Below are positions 24,637 to 37,209 of a DNA stretch of 64,000 nt, in pieces. Every line of letters begins with the position of its first letter. The first letter of the stretch is position 1. The notes below the pieces were generated by a model, which was not told where the DNA came from, did no database searches, and saw nothing but the letters and a program-made list of their open reading frames with translations. The position numbers and the translations under genes were made by a program. Location of the stretch: contig NZ_CP107006.1 of the NCBI RefSeq assembly GCF_022867795.2, forward strand, positions 3,100,001 to 3,164,000, read 5' to 3'. The stretch is from Chitinophaga horti. Lineage in GTDB: Bacteria > Bacteroidota > Bacteroidia > Chitinophagales > Chitinophagaceae.

Positions 24637-24983
24637 AGATGAACTTTTTAGATGTTGGTGATAAAAACCTGGTTGATTCGGGACATGTGAGGTTAAGGTG
24701 CTGCGTATCTAACTGCAGATATACTTTTTTATAAACTATATGCGTTGCTCATCGTTTGTCCGCTCTCACTAAGATAGTCGCAAAATGATGGAAATCTTAA
24801 TTTATTTTAAAAAGAGAAAGGACTGCCGTGGCAGTCCTTGTAGGGTTTTTCAATAAGAATGGTTATTACTTTTCAATAATTTCAGGGGGTTGTGCAATTT
24901 GTGCAAGAATTAGGCCATGTTTCAATACCTACCACCTATCCAACTTTTTTGCTTTCTTTGCCCCTATACAAATATTAAAACCC
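24637..24983. promoter_or_regulatory. Divergent intergenic region with orphan hairpin and TTGTGCAA repeat
   Basis: Between the SusC gene and the esterase gene lie a strong hairpin, AAGGACTG and CAGTCCTT (24818-24839), with T-rich DNA on both sides, and a direct repeat of TTGTGCAA (24890-24897 and 24899-24906, nine-base period). Neither flanking gene ends here, so the terminator-like hairpin has no obvious owner; it may end a short RNA. The repeat may be an operator of the esterase gene. Confidence 0.5.
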
Positions 24984-25784
24984 ATGAAGATCCGCGTACT
25001 ACTCTTTCTCCTCTGCCTGTCCACCAGTGTAATCGGACAGGACAATACCCGTTACCAGCAAAAGAACGACCTGGCATACCGTGAAGGGGCGCAAACGGCC
25101 TATATGAAAGAGCGGTGCAAACTGGATGTCTACTACCCGGAGCAGGCGCGTAATGCACCGGTGATCGTGTGGTTCCACGGTGGTGGTATTACCGGGGGAA
25201 GCAAATCGGTACCGGACGAACTGAAAAAGAAAAATATGATCGTCATCGCCGCCAATTACCGGTTAAACCCGCAGGCGAAGGCACCGGAATATATAGAAGA
25301 TGCGGCCGCAGCAGTAGCCTGGGCGTTCCGGCACGCGAAGGAGTACGGTGGCGATACCAACCGCATTTACGTGGCGGGGCACTCTGCCGGCGGTTACCTG
25401 GCGGAGATGATCGGGCTGGACAAACAGTACCTGGCACCCTACAACATCGACGCTAACCGCATTGCGGCGCTGTTTCCCTTCAGCGGACAGGCGATCACCC
25501 ACTTCACGGTGCGCAAAGAGCAGGGCTACCCGGAAATTCAGCCGACGATCGATAAATATGCACCGCTATACCATGTACGGGCCGATGCACCACCTTTATA
25601 CCTTTATACAGGCGATCGGGAACTGGAAATGCTGGGCCGTTACGAGGAGAATGCATATTTAGCGAGGATGATGAAGCTGGCCGGACATAAAAACACGCAC
25701 CTGTACGAACTGGCGGGCTATGATCATGGTAATATGCCAAAGGGGGCGTTCTTCCTGATGCTGCAGGCTATTAACAAGAAATAA
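24984..25784 (+). CDS. Alpha/beta-hydrolase esterase, secreted
   Basis: A 266-residue protein with a signal peptide (KIRVLLFLLCLSTSVIG, cut about 18). The start ATG 24984 gives this peptide; the longer frame to 24828 does not. Hormone-sensitive-lipase/carboxylesterase features are clear: oxyanion-hole HGGG (65-68), nucleophile elbow GHSAGG with Ser134, Asp211 in TGDRELEM, and His248 in YDHGNM. Known members hydrolyse acyl or acetyl esters. Being next to SusC/SusD and a beta-galactosidase locus, de-acetylation of a glycan is possible but unproven. Confidence 0.9.
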   Translation: MKIRVLLFLLCLSTSVIGQDNTRYQQKNDLAYREGAQTAYMKERCKLDVYYPEQARNAPVIVWFHGGGITGGSKSVPDELKKKNMIVIAANYRLNPQAKAPEYIEDAAAAVAWAFRHAKEYGGDTNRIYVAGHSAGGYLAEMIGLDKQYLAPYNIDANRIAALFPFSGQAITHFTVRKEQGYPEIQPTIDKYAPLYHVRADAPPLYLYTGDRELEMLGRYEENAYLARMMKLAGHKNTHLYELAGYDHGNMPKGAFFLMLQAINKK

Positions 25785-25885
25785 CCCGGATCCTAACCGA
25801 AACCGACCCAATGCTCGGCGGGGCTTGAACAAGGCACACGGCTGTGGCAACTTTGTAAAAAAAGCCTATGCCCTTTAGCACACAT

Positions 25886-26185
25886 ATGAAACGCGGCTAC
25901 CTGCTGCTATCCCTTTTACTGGTCTGCATGCCCGGCTTCAGCCAGGTATTTACCGGCATCCCGGAGGCCACGTTCCGGTTCCGCTATTACCGGTTCGATA
26001 TACAGTCGGCGCGACCGGCCCGATACGGTTTTATCCGCCCGCACCAGTCGCACGTCGTGAACTTGCATGCTATAAAAAGTTATTTGAAAGAAGATGGAGG
26101 CACCTTACTGATGCAGGATGGACAACGCATTCCGGGGGCCAGGCAGCATAGAGACATGGTAAAACTGCGGCTGGAAAGGGGTTAG
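25886..26185 (+). CDS. Short protein: signal peptide fused to half a LytTR domain
   Basis: A 99-residue protein from ATG 25886 (ATG 25868 is possible). It begins with a clear signal peptide (KRGYLLLSLLLVCMPGFSQ), yet the last 50 residues, from FIRPHQSHVVNLHAIKSY through DGGTLLMQDGQRIPGARQH, match the C-terminal half of the LytTR DNA-binding domain. The N-terminal half of the domain is absent. A DNA-binding fragment behind an export signal makes no obvious sense, so it may be a degraded gene fused by a deletion. Its TAG stop overlaps the TAA of the converging gene. Confidence 0.55.
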   Translation: MKRGYLLLSLLLVCMPGFSQVFTGIPEATFRFRYYRFDIQSARPARYGFIRPHQSHVVNLHAIKSYLKEDGGTLLMQDGQRIPGARQHRDMVKLRLERG

Positions 26186-26577
26186 CGGATATGTTTACGT
26201 AAAGCCGCATCCGGCGTAATTAACCTTAAAGGTTTACCCCGCGTGAGCAACCACGTAAACCAGCCATGCTCGTACCCGCCGGTGATATGACAGTGATAAA
26301 ACTTCCTGCCCGAGCGTTTTAAACAGAACTTTGGCTCCTGGGTAACAAATTGATAAAACTTACCGCTCACGCGATAGAACCCCCGGGTAACGGTCGTATC
26401 GGTATGGCCGCCGTCCTGGCGGAAGTCGGTGCGAACGAAACCGCTGTCGCCGTGCAGGCGGAGGTAAGTGGTGAAATGTGTGGTGCCGGCTTTACCGCTG
26501 CCGGTGTAAATCTTTTCCTGTGCGGAAGCGGCGGTTAAACAGAGTACGCCGGCCAGCACTAAAAACAACTGCCTCAT
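26182..26577 (-). CDS. Small secreted hypothetical protein
   Basis: A 131-residue protein with a signal peptide (RQLFLVLAGVLCLTAASAQ, cut about 20). The mature part is beta-rich with many His, Tyr and aromatic residues (TTHFTTYLRLHGDSGFVRTDF, GRKFYHCHITGGYEHGWFTWLL), no recognised family. It lies 70 bases after the beta-galactosidase gene's end but is separated by that gene's terminator. The stop overlaps the converging LytTR-like gene. Function unknown. Confidence 0.65.
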   Translation of the reverse strand: MRQLFLVLAGVLCLTAASAQEKIYTGSGKAGTTHFTTYLRLHGDSGFVRTDFRQDGGHTDTTVTRGFYRVSGKFYQFVTQEPKFCLKRSGRKFYHCHITGGYEHGWFTWLLTRGKPLRLITPDAALRKHIR

Positions 26578-26595
26578 ATACCCGCAATATTACGT

Positions 26596-26624
26596 AAAAA
26601 GGCCACGCAAAGAATTGCATGGCC
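26596..26624 (-). terminator. Terminator of the beta-galactoside locus
   Basis: On the minus strand GGCCA, then GCAA and TTGC inner arms, then TGGCC (26601-26624) form a hairpin followed by five T (26600-26596). It ends the leftward operon that begins with the ECF sigma or SusC gene. Confidence 0.8.
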
Positions 26625-26647
26625 AATACATCGTGATATGATGATTA

Positions 26648-29800
<3,153 letters not shown>

Positions 29801-30760
29801 TTAAAATGCCCATAATTCCGCCATGCTTGAAAAAGAGGCGCTGAAGGCGGCGTTGATCGTTACTTTAATATAGCGGGCCTGTTTAAACTCCGCCAGGAAC
29901 TTACGTTGCAGGTTCTGGTTATTCTCCAGCGCCATGGTGCCGGCAACCTCCCAGGTAACATTGTCCAAACTGGTTTCCACCGTCACGGACGAAGGTTTAC
30001 CGCTACCGTTGTTCTGCCTTCCGAGAAAGGAAATACCATGCACTTCCTTGGTTTCGCCCATATCGTAAATGATGTGGTGTGGTGCAGCGGGCGAAGCGCC
30101 CTGCCACTGCGAGTGCCAGAAGGTGTTTTTATCATCATCGATCGTGTTGATCGCCTGGCCGTTACCGGCACCTTCGCCATTTGCTTCTTCCGAAGAGAAA
30201 CCAGCGATGCTCCACAGGCTGCGGTCATAGTCCGGATAATCTTCCAGCTTCGGCAGCGCCTGTATCACGTAAAACGTGGTACGCAGTGTGGGATTGATCT
30301 TCAGTCCGGCCGATTCGATGCTGAGCGGCAGCACGTAGGTACGCAATGCTTTGATCGCATTGCTGCCGGTGGTGCGTACGCTGATCTTCATCGGCTCGGT
30401 GTTTACTTTTCCTGCGGGAATAGTGGCTTCCAGCCCGCTGAGGTCATACCCGATGGCAGGCAGCATTTCGTAGCTGGTGCCGTTGGCGGTATTAAAGCTG
30501 TCGATCAGTTCGGGACTGAGTTTGAACTTTACGGCAACATTGCCCGTTGGATAATCCTGGCCGCCATAACAGGCACCGAATACGATTGTTTGGGCAGTAT
30601 CCGCTATGCCCAGTGTTTTGCTTACCGGGTTATTTACGGCTTGCGGCATGTATACGTTGATGTATTGGGACAAGGGCTGATCGGGCAGGTCGTACTCCTC
30701 TTTACAGCCGGCGAGTAATGCAACGCCGCCCATCAACATGATCCATTTATTTATTTTCAT
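29801..30760 (-). CDS. Surface lipoprotein, DUF1735 plus F5/8 type C domain
   Basis: A 319-residue lipoprotein (lipobox VALLAGC, Cys19). Residues 30-165 match DUF1735-type beta domains found in PUL surface glycan-binding proteins (VYMPQAVNNPVSKTL, GNVAVKFKLSPELIDSFN). Residues about 190-319 are an F5/8 type C (discoidin) carbohydrate-binding domain (TFWHSQW, PHHIIYDMGETKEVHGISFLGRQ, RYIKVTI). This is a typical SusE/SusF-position protein between SusD and the enzyme gene. Probably binds the same beta-galactoside glycan at the cell surface. Confidence 0.9.
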   Translation of the reverse strand: MKINKWIMLMGGVALLAGCKEEYDLPDQPLSQYINVYMPQAVNNPVSKTLGIADTAQTIVFGACYGGQDYPTGNVAVKFKLSPELIDSFNTANGTSYEMLPAIGYDLSGLEATIPAGKVNTEPMKISVRTTGSNAIKALRTYVLPLSIESAGLKINPTLRTTFYVIQALPKLEDYPDYDRSLWSIAGFSSEEANGEGAGNGQAINTIDDDKNTFWHSQWQGASPAAPHHIIYDMGETKEVHGISFLGRQNNGSGKPSSVTVETSLDNVTWEVAGTMALENNQNLQRKFLAEFKQARYIKVTINAAFSASFSSMAELWAF

Positions 30761-30791
30761 CTGATAATGATCTTAAGGTGAATCAATTGGT

Positions 30792-32573
30792 TTACCATCC
30801 GGGGTTTTGTGTGAGCTGGCGGCCGCGGTCCATTTCATACTGGCTGATAGGGAACCAGTAAAATTCATTGCGGAACACCCGCCTGGTGGCCACTACCCTT
30901 TTATAGAAATCGTTCCCGTTCTGGTTGATGTCCATCCCGTGCAGGTCACCCATTACGGAGGCTACAATTTTCCAGCGGCGGATGTCGAACCAGCGGTGGC
31001 TTTCGAAGGCCAGCTCTACGCGGCGTTCTGCGCGGATCTTTGCACGCATGGCGTCTGGCGAAGCGGGTACCGGCAAGGCATTCGGACCTTCGCCATACAT
31101 GGGCACCCCTGCCCGTTTGCGGATCAGGTTAAGGTAAGTAACGATATCTGAATTAGTCGGATCGTATTCATTCAACGCTTCCACATAGTTCAGGTACACT
31201 TCTGCAAGGCGGATGATGGCCAGCGGACGGTTCTGCCGCTGACCGGTACCACCGGAGCCAACGTTCGTTAACGGTCCTACGTTCTTGCGGATCAGGTAAC
31301 CGGTTTTGGAATAATCGGTGGCGTGACCGTCTCTCCCGTTCGGGCCGGATTTGAAGAATGTAACCGTACCGGCGGCCTGCATGTTACCACCCTGGAAACG
31401 GCTGTTGTTATACGTGATATGCGCATAAAAACGCGGCTCGCGGTTGATGTACATGTTGGATACCTGTACCCCGTTCACCGTGGTGAAACCGGATTCGCTG
31501 TAGTTAGGCGACTCCTGGATGCTTAAACCATCGTTCATGAAGTACGCATCTACTATTTCCTGTGTAGGTGCCAAACCACTCCAGCCACCGGCGGAACGCG
31601 GCATTGCATGTACGTCGAAGTTGCTGAGGTCATTCGATTTACGTACGAAAATCTGCTCGCTGTTCCAGGCTTTGAAATATACATCCTGCAGGGACAATGC
31701 CACGTTACCCCCTGGGTCCTGGTACAGGCTGTATATACCCAGGTCGATTACATCTTTAGCGGCTTCGGCTGCCTTACGCCACTTTTCGCGATCGAACTGC
31801 TGTGCAATAAACTGTTTCCCGTCTTTGGTTTTAAAGTTCGCGTAATCGGTATTACCGTTGTATTGCGGACTGGCGGCATACAGCAGCAAACGCGCCTTTA
31901 CGGCGAGGGCCATACCTTTGGTGGCACGACCATATTCCAGGTCGCTCACCTGCCCGTTGCGGGAGGGCAATAAAGGCAATACAGCCGCAGCTTTGTCGAG
32001 TTCAGACACCACGTAGTTCACGCAGCTGTCGTACGGGCTCCTGTCTGTCTGCATCGCATCCGCGGGCGCATCTGCAGGCAGTTCTGTTTCGCCGAGCAAT
32101 ACGACCGGCCCGAACTGCTGCATCAGCAAAGTGTAGTAATACGCGCGCAGGAAGCGGGCTTCGGCCTTATACTGATCGATCAGTTCCTGCCCGTTGAGTG
32201 CGAGTATTTCCGTATTACCGTCTACGTTATTGATGAAATAAGTAGCAGAGCGGATCGCACGGTAGTACATGCCCCAGGTATCGAACAATACCGTGCCGGC
32301 ATTGAGGTTTCCGAGGCCGAGCCTGTAGGTAGGATATTGCACCCAGCTTACTTCCAGCTCGTCGCTGTTAGCCACCCAGGGGAAGCCATCCCAGATTTTG
32401 GAAAGGTCGGGTACGTAACTGTATACATTGGCCAGGTATTGTTCTGTGCCTTCTTTCTTTTTAAAAACTTCTTCTATGGTGATGCGGTCGTTGGGAACCT
32501 GGTCCAGGTAGTCTTTACAGCCTCCAAATGCCAGGGCCGCCGCAAACGATGATATAATAAGCGCTTTTTTCAT
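30792..32573 (-). CDS. SusD/RagB-family glycan-binding lipoprotein
   Basis: A 593-residue lipoprotein beginning at ATG 32573 (KKALIISSFAAALAFGGC; lipobox FGGC). It has the SusD opening DYLDQVPNDRITIEEVFKKKEGTEQYLANVYSYV, the diagnostic AEARFLRAYYYTLLMQQFGPVVLL (about 137-160) and the C-terminal RRVELAFESHRWFDIRRW (about 544-561) of the RagB/SusD family. The longer frame to 32600 overlaps the SusC gene end and adds no signal. It lies 11 bases after SusC. Partner of the STN-SusC. Confidence 0.95.
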   Translation of the reverse strand: MKKALIISSFAAALAFGGCKDYLDQVPNDRITIEEVFKKKEGTEQYLANVYSYVPDLSKIWDGFPWVANSDELEVSWVQYPTYRLGLGNLNAGTVLFDTWGMYYRAIRSATYFINNVDGNTEILALNGQELIDQYKAEARFLRAYYYTLLMQQFGPVVLLGETELPADAPADAMQTDRSPYDSCVNYVVSELDKAAAVLPLLPSRNGQVSDLEYGRATKGMALAVKARLLLYAASPQYNGNTDYANFKTKDGKQFIAQQFDREKWRKAAEAAKDVIDLGIYSLYQDPGGNVALSLQDVYFKAWNSEQIFVRKSNDLSNFDVHAMPRSAGGWSGLAPTQEIVDAYFMNDGLSIQESPNYSESGFTTVNGVQVSNMYINREPRFYAHITYNNSRFQGGNMQAAGTVTFFKSGPNGRDGHATDYSKTGYLIRKNVGPLTNVGSGGTGQRQNRPLAIIRLAEVYLNYVEALNEYDPTNSDIVTYLNLIRKRAGVPMYGEGPNALPVPASPDAMRAKIRAERRVELAFESHRWFDIRRWKIVASVMGDLHGMDINQNGNDFYKRVVATRRVFRNEFYWFPISQYEMDRGRQLTQNPGW

Positions 32574-32584
32574 GGTTGTGCCGT

Positions 32585-35500
32585 TTATTTGAAGGTGCAT
32601 TTAATACCGAAGTTGAAGGTTTTGGTAAGCGGATAAGAAGCACCGCGGCCATCACCCAGCTCTACGTCCCAGAGGTCGAACTGGCTTACCGTCATCAGGT
32701 TATAACCGATGAAGTACATGTTCAGGTCAGACATACCGAGGTGGCGCATCCAGTTCTCCCGGAAGTTGTAGCTCAGCTGAAGTGTCTGCAAACGCAGGAA
32801 TGCTCCGTTTTTAGTCCACCAGTTGCTGCCGGCGTAGTTCATATTATCTGCACCGTAAGTGAGTCTAGGATAAAACGGACGGGCGGCATTATTTTCCGGC
32901 GTCCAGCGGTCGGTGATCTTCGACATCAGGTTACCACGGTTACCGCCACGGCTAAACGGCTGGAAGCCATCGCCACTCAGCTGGATATCTACGTTGCTGA
33001 TGCCTTTGAACCAACCAGCCAGTGACCAGCCTTTCCAGCTGATGTTCGGACCGAAGCCGTATACGATTTCCGGCATGCTGCCATAACCGATCGGCCCCTG
33101 GTCATAGCTATCGATCTTACCATCACCGTTCAGGTCTTTATAACGGATGTCGCCCGGACGGTTTGTACCGGTCTGATAGGCGGCGTTATCAATCTCTTCC
33201 TGTGAACGGAACAATCCGAGCGCGGTGTAACCAAAACGCTGGCCCATTTTGCGGCCGATGTTCTGCTGCCATGGATAAGGCCAGGGAGCTTTCGCATCAT
33301 CTACCACCATGGCACGGTTCCAGGTAACGTTACCACGGAAGCCCAGGGTGAAGTCATTGCCAATTTTCTTGTTTACTTCCAGCGTTGCGTCCACGCCGCG
33401 GTTATGCACCTCACCGAGGTTTGCCCATGGCAGGATGCGGATACCTGCATAGTTAGGCACATCGCCACGTTGCATGAAAATGCCGGTACGTTTCTCGCGG
33501 AACAGGTCTGCTACGAGGGAAATGTTGTTATCCCAGAAACGCATCTCTATACCGAGGTTCGATTTCTCTGCTTCTTCCCAGGTTACATCCACCGCATAGT
33601 CGCCAATGTCGGTACCGCTGATGTTATTGTCCATGCCATTGGCGCCGTAGGAATAACCACCGTTACCCGTACCCACCGTACCGATGTACGCAAAGCGGCG
33701 GCCACCGATGTTACTGTTACCTACCAGGCCGTAAGAGTAACGGAACTTCATGAACTGGAAGATCTTTTTCACCGGTTCGAAGAACTGCTCTTCCGATACC
33801 ACCCAGCCTAAACCATAAGAAGGGAAGAAACCAAAACGTTTACCCGGGGCAAAGGTTTCGGAGCCGTTATAACCGAAGTTCACCTCCGCCAGGTAGCGGT
33901 CTGCATAGCCGTAAGTAGCCCTTCCTGCCAAACCCATGTAACGGTATGGAAGCGAGTAGATAAAGTCGCCTGCAAACGCATCTTCCTTATCCGACTGGTT
34001 ATACAGCAACATACCTGATACAGCATGGTTACCGAACTTGTTTACATAATTGATCGAGGCTTCTGTATAATACTGCCTGTTACCCCCGTTGCTGCGGGAA
34101 TAACCAAGATAGCTGTCCCCAACCGCCGTTCTGTCGAACATGAGATTACCATCCGCATCGCGGCCGGTAGCCAGGTAGCCTTCTACGCTTTTGGTACGGT
34201 TGATCGTATGGCTGTTATAGTTATCGAAGCTATACATGGCCGTGGCCGACAAACCTTTTAACCAGAAGCCGAGATCCTGGGAGATACGGATATTGCTCCA
34301 CAACTGGCTTCTGAACTCACTCACATAACCTGTTTGCGTGAGATCGTTGTAAGGGTTTGTTACGTCGATCGTTCTGAGTTGTGAATGGAGTCCATTGCTA
34401 TACTTAACCGGAACGGCGATGGGCGGCAGGTTGTAGGCGGCCGACCAGATTGCGGAAGATGTTTTCCCGGGATAATTACCATCGCTGATCCAGCCCGATG
34501 CACCGAAATCCACCTTGGTCGTTTTGGTAATGTCCAGGTTCAGGTTGGCGGTAAAGTTATAGCGGGTAAACTTGAGGTCATTATCGTAACCTGCCAGCTG
34601 GTCGCGGTTGTACAAACCATCTTCATCATAATAACCTACGGAGAGATAGTACTTCGCTTTGTCCGACCCACCGTTTGCGTTTACACGTGCCCGGCGGTTT
34701 TGCCCACTTTTTGCGAACAACGTACCGATCCAGTCAACGTTAGGATACAGATCAGGGTCAGACTGATCCTGCGTTCTTTTAATCATCTCCTCTGAATAAG
34801 GAACACTCTGCGTAGGAAAAGAGTTACGGGAAGCTTCGTTGGCCATTTGCATATAAGTGATACCATCTGCAAACTCAGGCACCTTTGTAAACTGCGTGAT
34901 GCCCTGGTCGTATTGTGCATTGATCAGCACACGGCCCGGCTTACCCTGTTTAGTAGTGATGAGGATCACCCCGTTTGCGCCACGCACACCGTAAACCGCC
35001 GTTGCAGAAGCATCTTTTAGGATGCTGAAGCTGGCGATATCTTCCGGGTCTACGTTAGAGAAACTTCTTTCGATACCATCCACCAGTACCAGGGGTGAAC
35101 TATTGGTGAACGTGGAAATACCACGGATATAGATTTCGGCATTGTCATGACCTGGCTCGCCGCTGCGTTGTACACCGATCATACCGGCTACGCGGCCCGC
35201 GATCAGGTTGGTGAGGTTGGCAACAGGTTGCTTCAGTTCCTCTGCACGGATCGTGCTTTGTGCACCGATCATGCTGATCTTCTTTTGCTGACCGTACCCT
35301 ACGATCACCACATCATTCAGATCGGTGGAGCGGTCCTGCAGCGTTACGTTGATCTGCGCTCTTTTTAACACCGGCACTTCCTGCGTAATAAACCCCATGA
35401 AGCTGAACACCAGTGTGCCCGTATCTTCCGGCAGGCGCAGGGTGTACAAACCTTTTTCGTTCGTGACAGTAGCCGTAGTCGTGCCTTTCAGCTGGATGCT

Positions 35501-35917
35501 TACACCGGGTAACTCGCCGCCTTTGCTGTCGGCTACTTTCCCGGAAACCGTAAAAGATTTCGATTGCCTGGGCGCGGCATTACTAAGCGCTTTTACCACC
35601 ACCGTATTGTCGAACAATTCGTAGGTAAGCGGTTGCTGGTCGAAACATTTGTCGAGCACAGACTTTAACGATTCGTTGGTAACGGCGACGCTTACTTTGC
35701 GGGCGCTACCCAGCATTTTAACGTCATACACAAAATCCAGTTTGTACTGGTCGTGTAGTTTCCTGAACACCTCTTCGAGCGAAGCATTCTTAACATGGAG
35801 GGTCACCGGCTGTGAAAAGGCGCGGGCGCTTACCTGCAACAGCGATAGCAGCAGCATAGCCGACACCAGCTTTAGCCGCAGCAGATACCTGTGGAGGTTC
35901 GATCTTTTGTTACTCAT
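32585..35917 (-). CDS. SusC/RagA TonB-dependent receptor with STN signalling domain
   Basis: An 1110-residue receptor. After the signal peptide (about 1-33) an STN domain (about 50-110, LDFVYDVKMLGSARKVSVAV) leads to a carboxypeptidase-like Ig domain (FTVSGKVADSKGGELPGVSIQL), the plug starting DLNDVVIVGYGQQKKISMIGA (about 195-215) with PLVLVDGIERSF and ASATAVYGVRGANGVILITTKQG, then the barrel. STN domains contact FecR in the periplasm, fitting the FecR/sigma genes just upstream. So substrate binding here should release the ECF sigma factor and induce this locus. Confidence 0.95.
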   Translation of the reverse strand: MSNKRSNLHRYLLRLKLVSAMLLLSLLQVSARAFSQPVTLHVKNASLEEVFRKLHDQYKLDFVYDVKMLGSARKVSVAVTNESLKSVLDKCFDQQPLTYELFDNTVVVKALSNAAPRQSKSFTVSGKVADSKGGELPGVSIQLKGTTTATVTNEKGLYTLRLPEDTGTLVFSFMGFITQEVPVLKRAQINVTLQDRSTDLNDVVIVGYGQQKKISMIGAQSTIRAEELKQPVANLTNLIAGRVAGMIGVQRSGEPGHDNAEIYIRGISTFTNSSPLVLVDGIERSFSNVDPEDIASFSILKDASATAVYGVRGANGVILITTKQGKPGRVLINAQYDQGITQFTKVPEFADGITYMQMANEASRNSFPTQSVPYSEEMIKRTQDQSDPDLYPNVDWIGTLFAKSGQNRRARVNANGGSDKAKYYLSVGYYDEDGLYNRDQLAGYDNDLKFTRYNFTANLNLDITKTTKVDFGASGWISDGNYPGKTSSAIWSAAYNLPPIAVPVKYSNGLHSQLRTIDVTNPYNDLTQTGYVSEFRSQLWSNIRISQDLGFWLKGLSATAMYSFDNYNSHTINRTKSVEGYLATGRDADGNLMFDRTAVGDSYLGYSRSNGGNRQYYTEASINYVNKFGNHAVSGMLLYNQSDKEDAFAGDFIYSLPYRYMGLAGRATYGYADRYLAEVNFGYNGSETFAPGKRFGFFPSYGLGWVVSEEQFFEPVKKIFQFMKFRYSYGLVGNSNIGGRRFAYIGTVGTGNGGYSYGANGMDNNISGTDIGDYAVDVTWEEAEKSNLGIEMRFWDNNISLVADLFREKRTGIFMQRGDVPNYAGIRILPWANLGEVHNRGVDATLEVNKKIGNDFTLGFRGNVTWNRAMVVDDAKAPWPYPWQQNIGRKMGQRFGYTALGLFRSQEEIDNAAYQTGTNRPGDIRYKDLNGDGKIDSYDQGPIGYGSMPEIVYGFGPNISWKGWSLAGWFKGISNVDIQLSGDGFQPFSRGGNRGNLMSKITDRWTPENNAARPFYPRLTYGADNMNYAGSNWWTKNGAFLRLQTLQLSYNFRENWMRHLGMSDLNMYFIGYNLMTVSQFDLWDVELGDGRGASYPLTKTFNFGIKCTFK

Positions 35918-36027
35918 TTGGTTGACTGGTTAGTGTTAAGTGATCTTGTTTTACGGAAATAGCCGCCCGTCCGCAACATGTTGTGTTCGCGGCGGTACCC
36001 GTTCTTGCATTTTCGGTCATGGAATAT

Positions 36028-37140
36028 TTAAGGCATTACTAGTATTTTCTTACCCTGTATTTTAAAGTGGACAGAGCCGGTAGTCTCAAGCGCTTTTAAT
36101 ACCAGCTGTATATTCTTTTGTTGTGAAATAGTTGCTCCAAATCGTTTATCCTCCAAACCCGGTGCTAATTCAACTTCTACATCATACCAGCGGGCAATGC
36201 GTCGCATAATCGTGGCGATATCCTCATTCTCGAACACAAATAAGCCGTTCTTCCAGGCTACAACATGATCCGTGTTGACACTCGTAACTTTAAATCCAGT
36301 CTGCGTACTCTTATATATGCCCTGTTGGCCGGGTTTTAATAACACCTGTTGTTCATTGCTCGCCAGTCGCACCGCACCCGTCAGCAACGTGGCGCGGATG
36401 GCAGGTTCGTCGGGGTAAGCCATGATATTGAAGCCGGTGCCCAACACCTGCACTTCCATATCGCCCGATTTCACTTTAAACGGCTGTGCCGCATTTTGTG
36501 CGATGTCGAAATAAGCTTCACCCGTGAGTTCCACTACGCGCTCCTTCCCTTCAAACCGTGTAGGGAAACGTAAGGTGGTAGAAGCGTTGAGCCATACCTG
36601 TGAGCCGTCCGGCAGTGTGATGCGGTACTTTTCGCCGCGTGGTGTTTGCAGCGTATTGTATTCCAACTTCGCCGGTGCGCCGCTGGCCGCTTCGTAGGCT
36701 AGCTGGTCGCCTTTCAGTTTGATCACCCTGGCACCGGAAGTGGCGGCGAGTTCGCCTTCTTTGGCATCGTCCAGCGTAATACGGCTACCATCGCCCAGTA
36801 CCAGCGTTACTTTTTCCGCTGGCTGCTGCTGTTGTTGATGGCGGGCCTGCGGTGCAGTAATGGTTTCATTACGTGGATACCAATACCACGCGGCCGTAGC
36901 AGCAATCGCCAGCACCGCGGCGGCGGCAGCTACGCGGTACACCGGTACGCGGCGGCGTTTAGGACCAATCTGCTGATTAATCGCTTCCAGCATGTTTTTG
37001 CTGATGCGATCGAAGTCGGGCACAGGCTGCTCGTCCGCCTGGAAGGCATTACACCAGGCATTATAACGCGCCAGCTCTTCGTCTGTCGCCGTACCTTTTT
37101 CCACACGCGCTATCAGCGCCAATAAATCTTCCTGGTCCAC
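36028..37140 (-). CDS. FecR-family anti-sigma factor
   Basis: A 370-residue inner-membrane regulator: N-terminal cytoplasmic sigma-binding part (1-68), a single membrane helix (AAAAAVLAIAATAAWYWY, about 71-88), periplasmic FecR domain (about 150-265, TPRGEKYRITLPDGSQVWLNASTTLRFPTRF and VQVLGTGFNIMAY) and C-terminal STN-like/DUF4974 part (about 300-370, RWYDVEVELA, VLKALETTGSVHFKI). It lies 69 bases after the sigma gene and 110 bases before the STN-SusC gene, the usual order for cell-surface signalling in Bacteroidota. Confidence 0.95.
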   Translation of the reverse strand: MDQEDLLALIARVEKGTATDEELARYNAWCNAFQADEQPVPDFDRISKNMLEAINQQIGPKRRRVPVYRVAAAAAVLAIAATAAWYWYPRNETITAPQARHQQQQQPAEKVTLVLGDGSRITLDDAKEGELAATSGARVIKLKGDQLAYEAASGAPAKLEYNTLQTPRGEKYRITLPDGSQVWLNASTTLRFPTRFEGKERVVELTGEAYFDIAQNAAQPFKVKSGDMEVQVLGTGFNIMAYPDEPAIRATLLTGAVRLASNEQQVLLKPGQQGIYKSTQTGFKVTSVNTDHVVAWKNGLFVFENEDIATIMRRIARWYDVEVELAPGLEDKRFGATISQQKNIQLVLKALETTGSVHFKIQGKKILVMP

Positions 37141-37209
37141 AGCATGATTGGTTTACGAATGAAAGGGACATGAAAATGGTCTACCCCCCAAAGCGGGTAA
37201 AAAAATATT

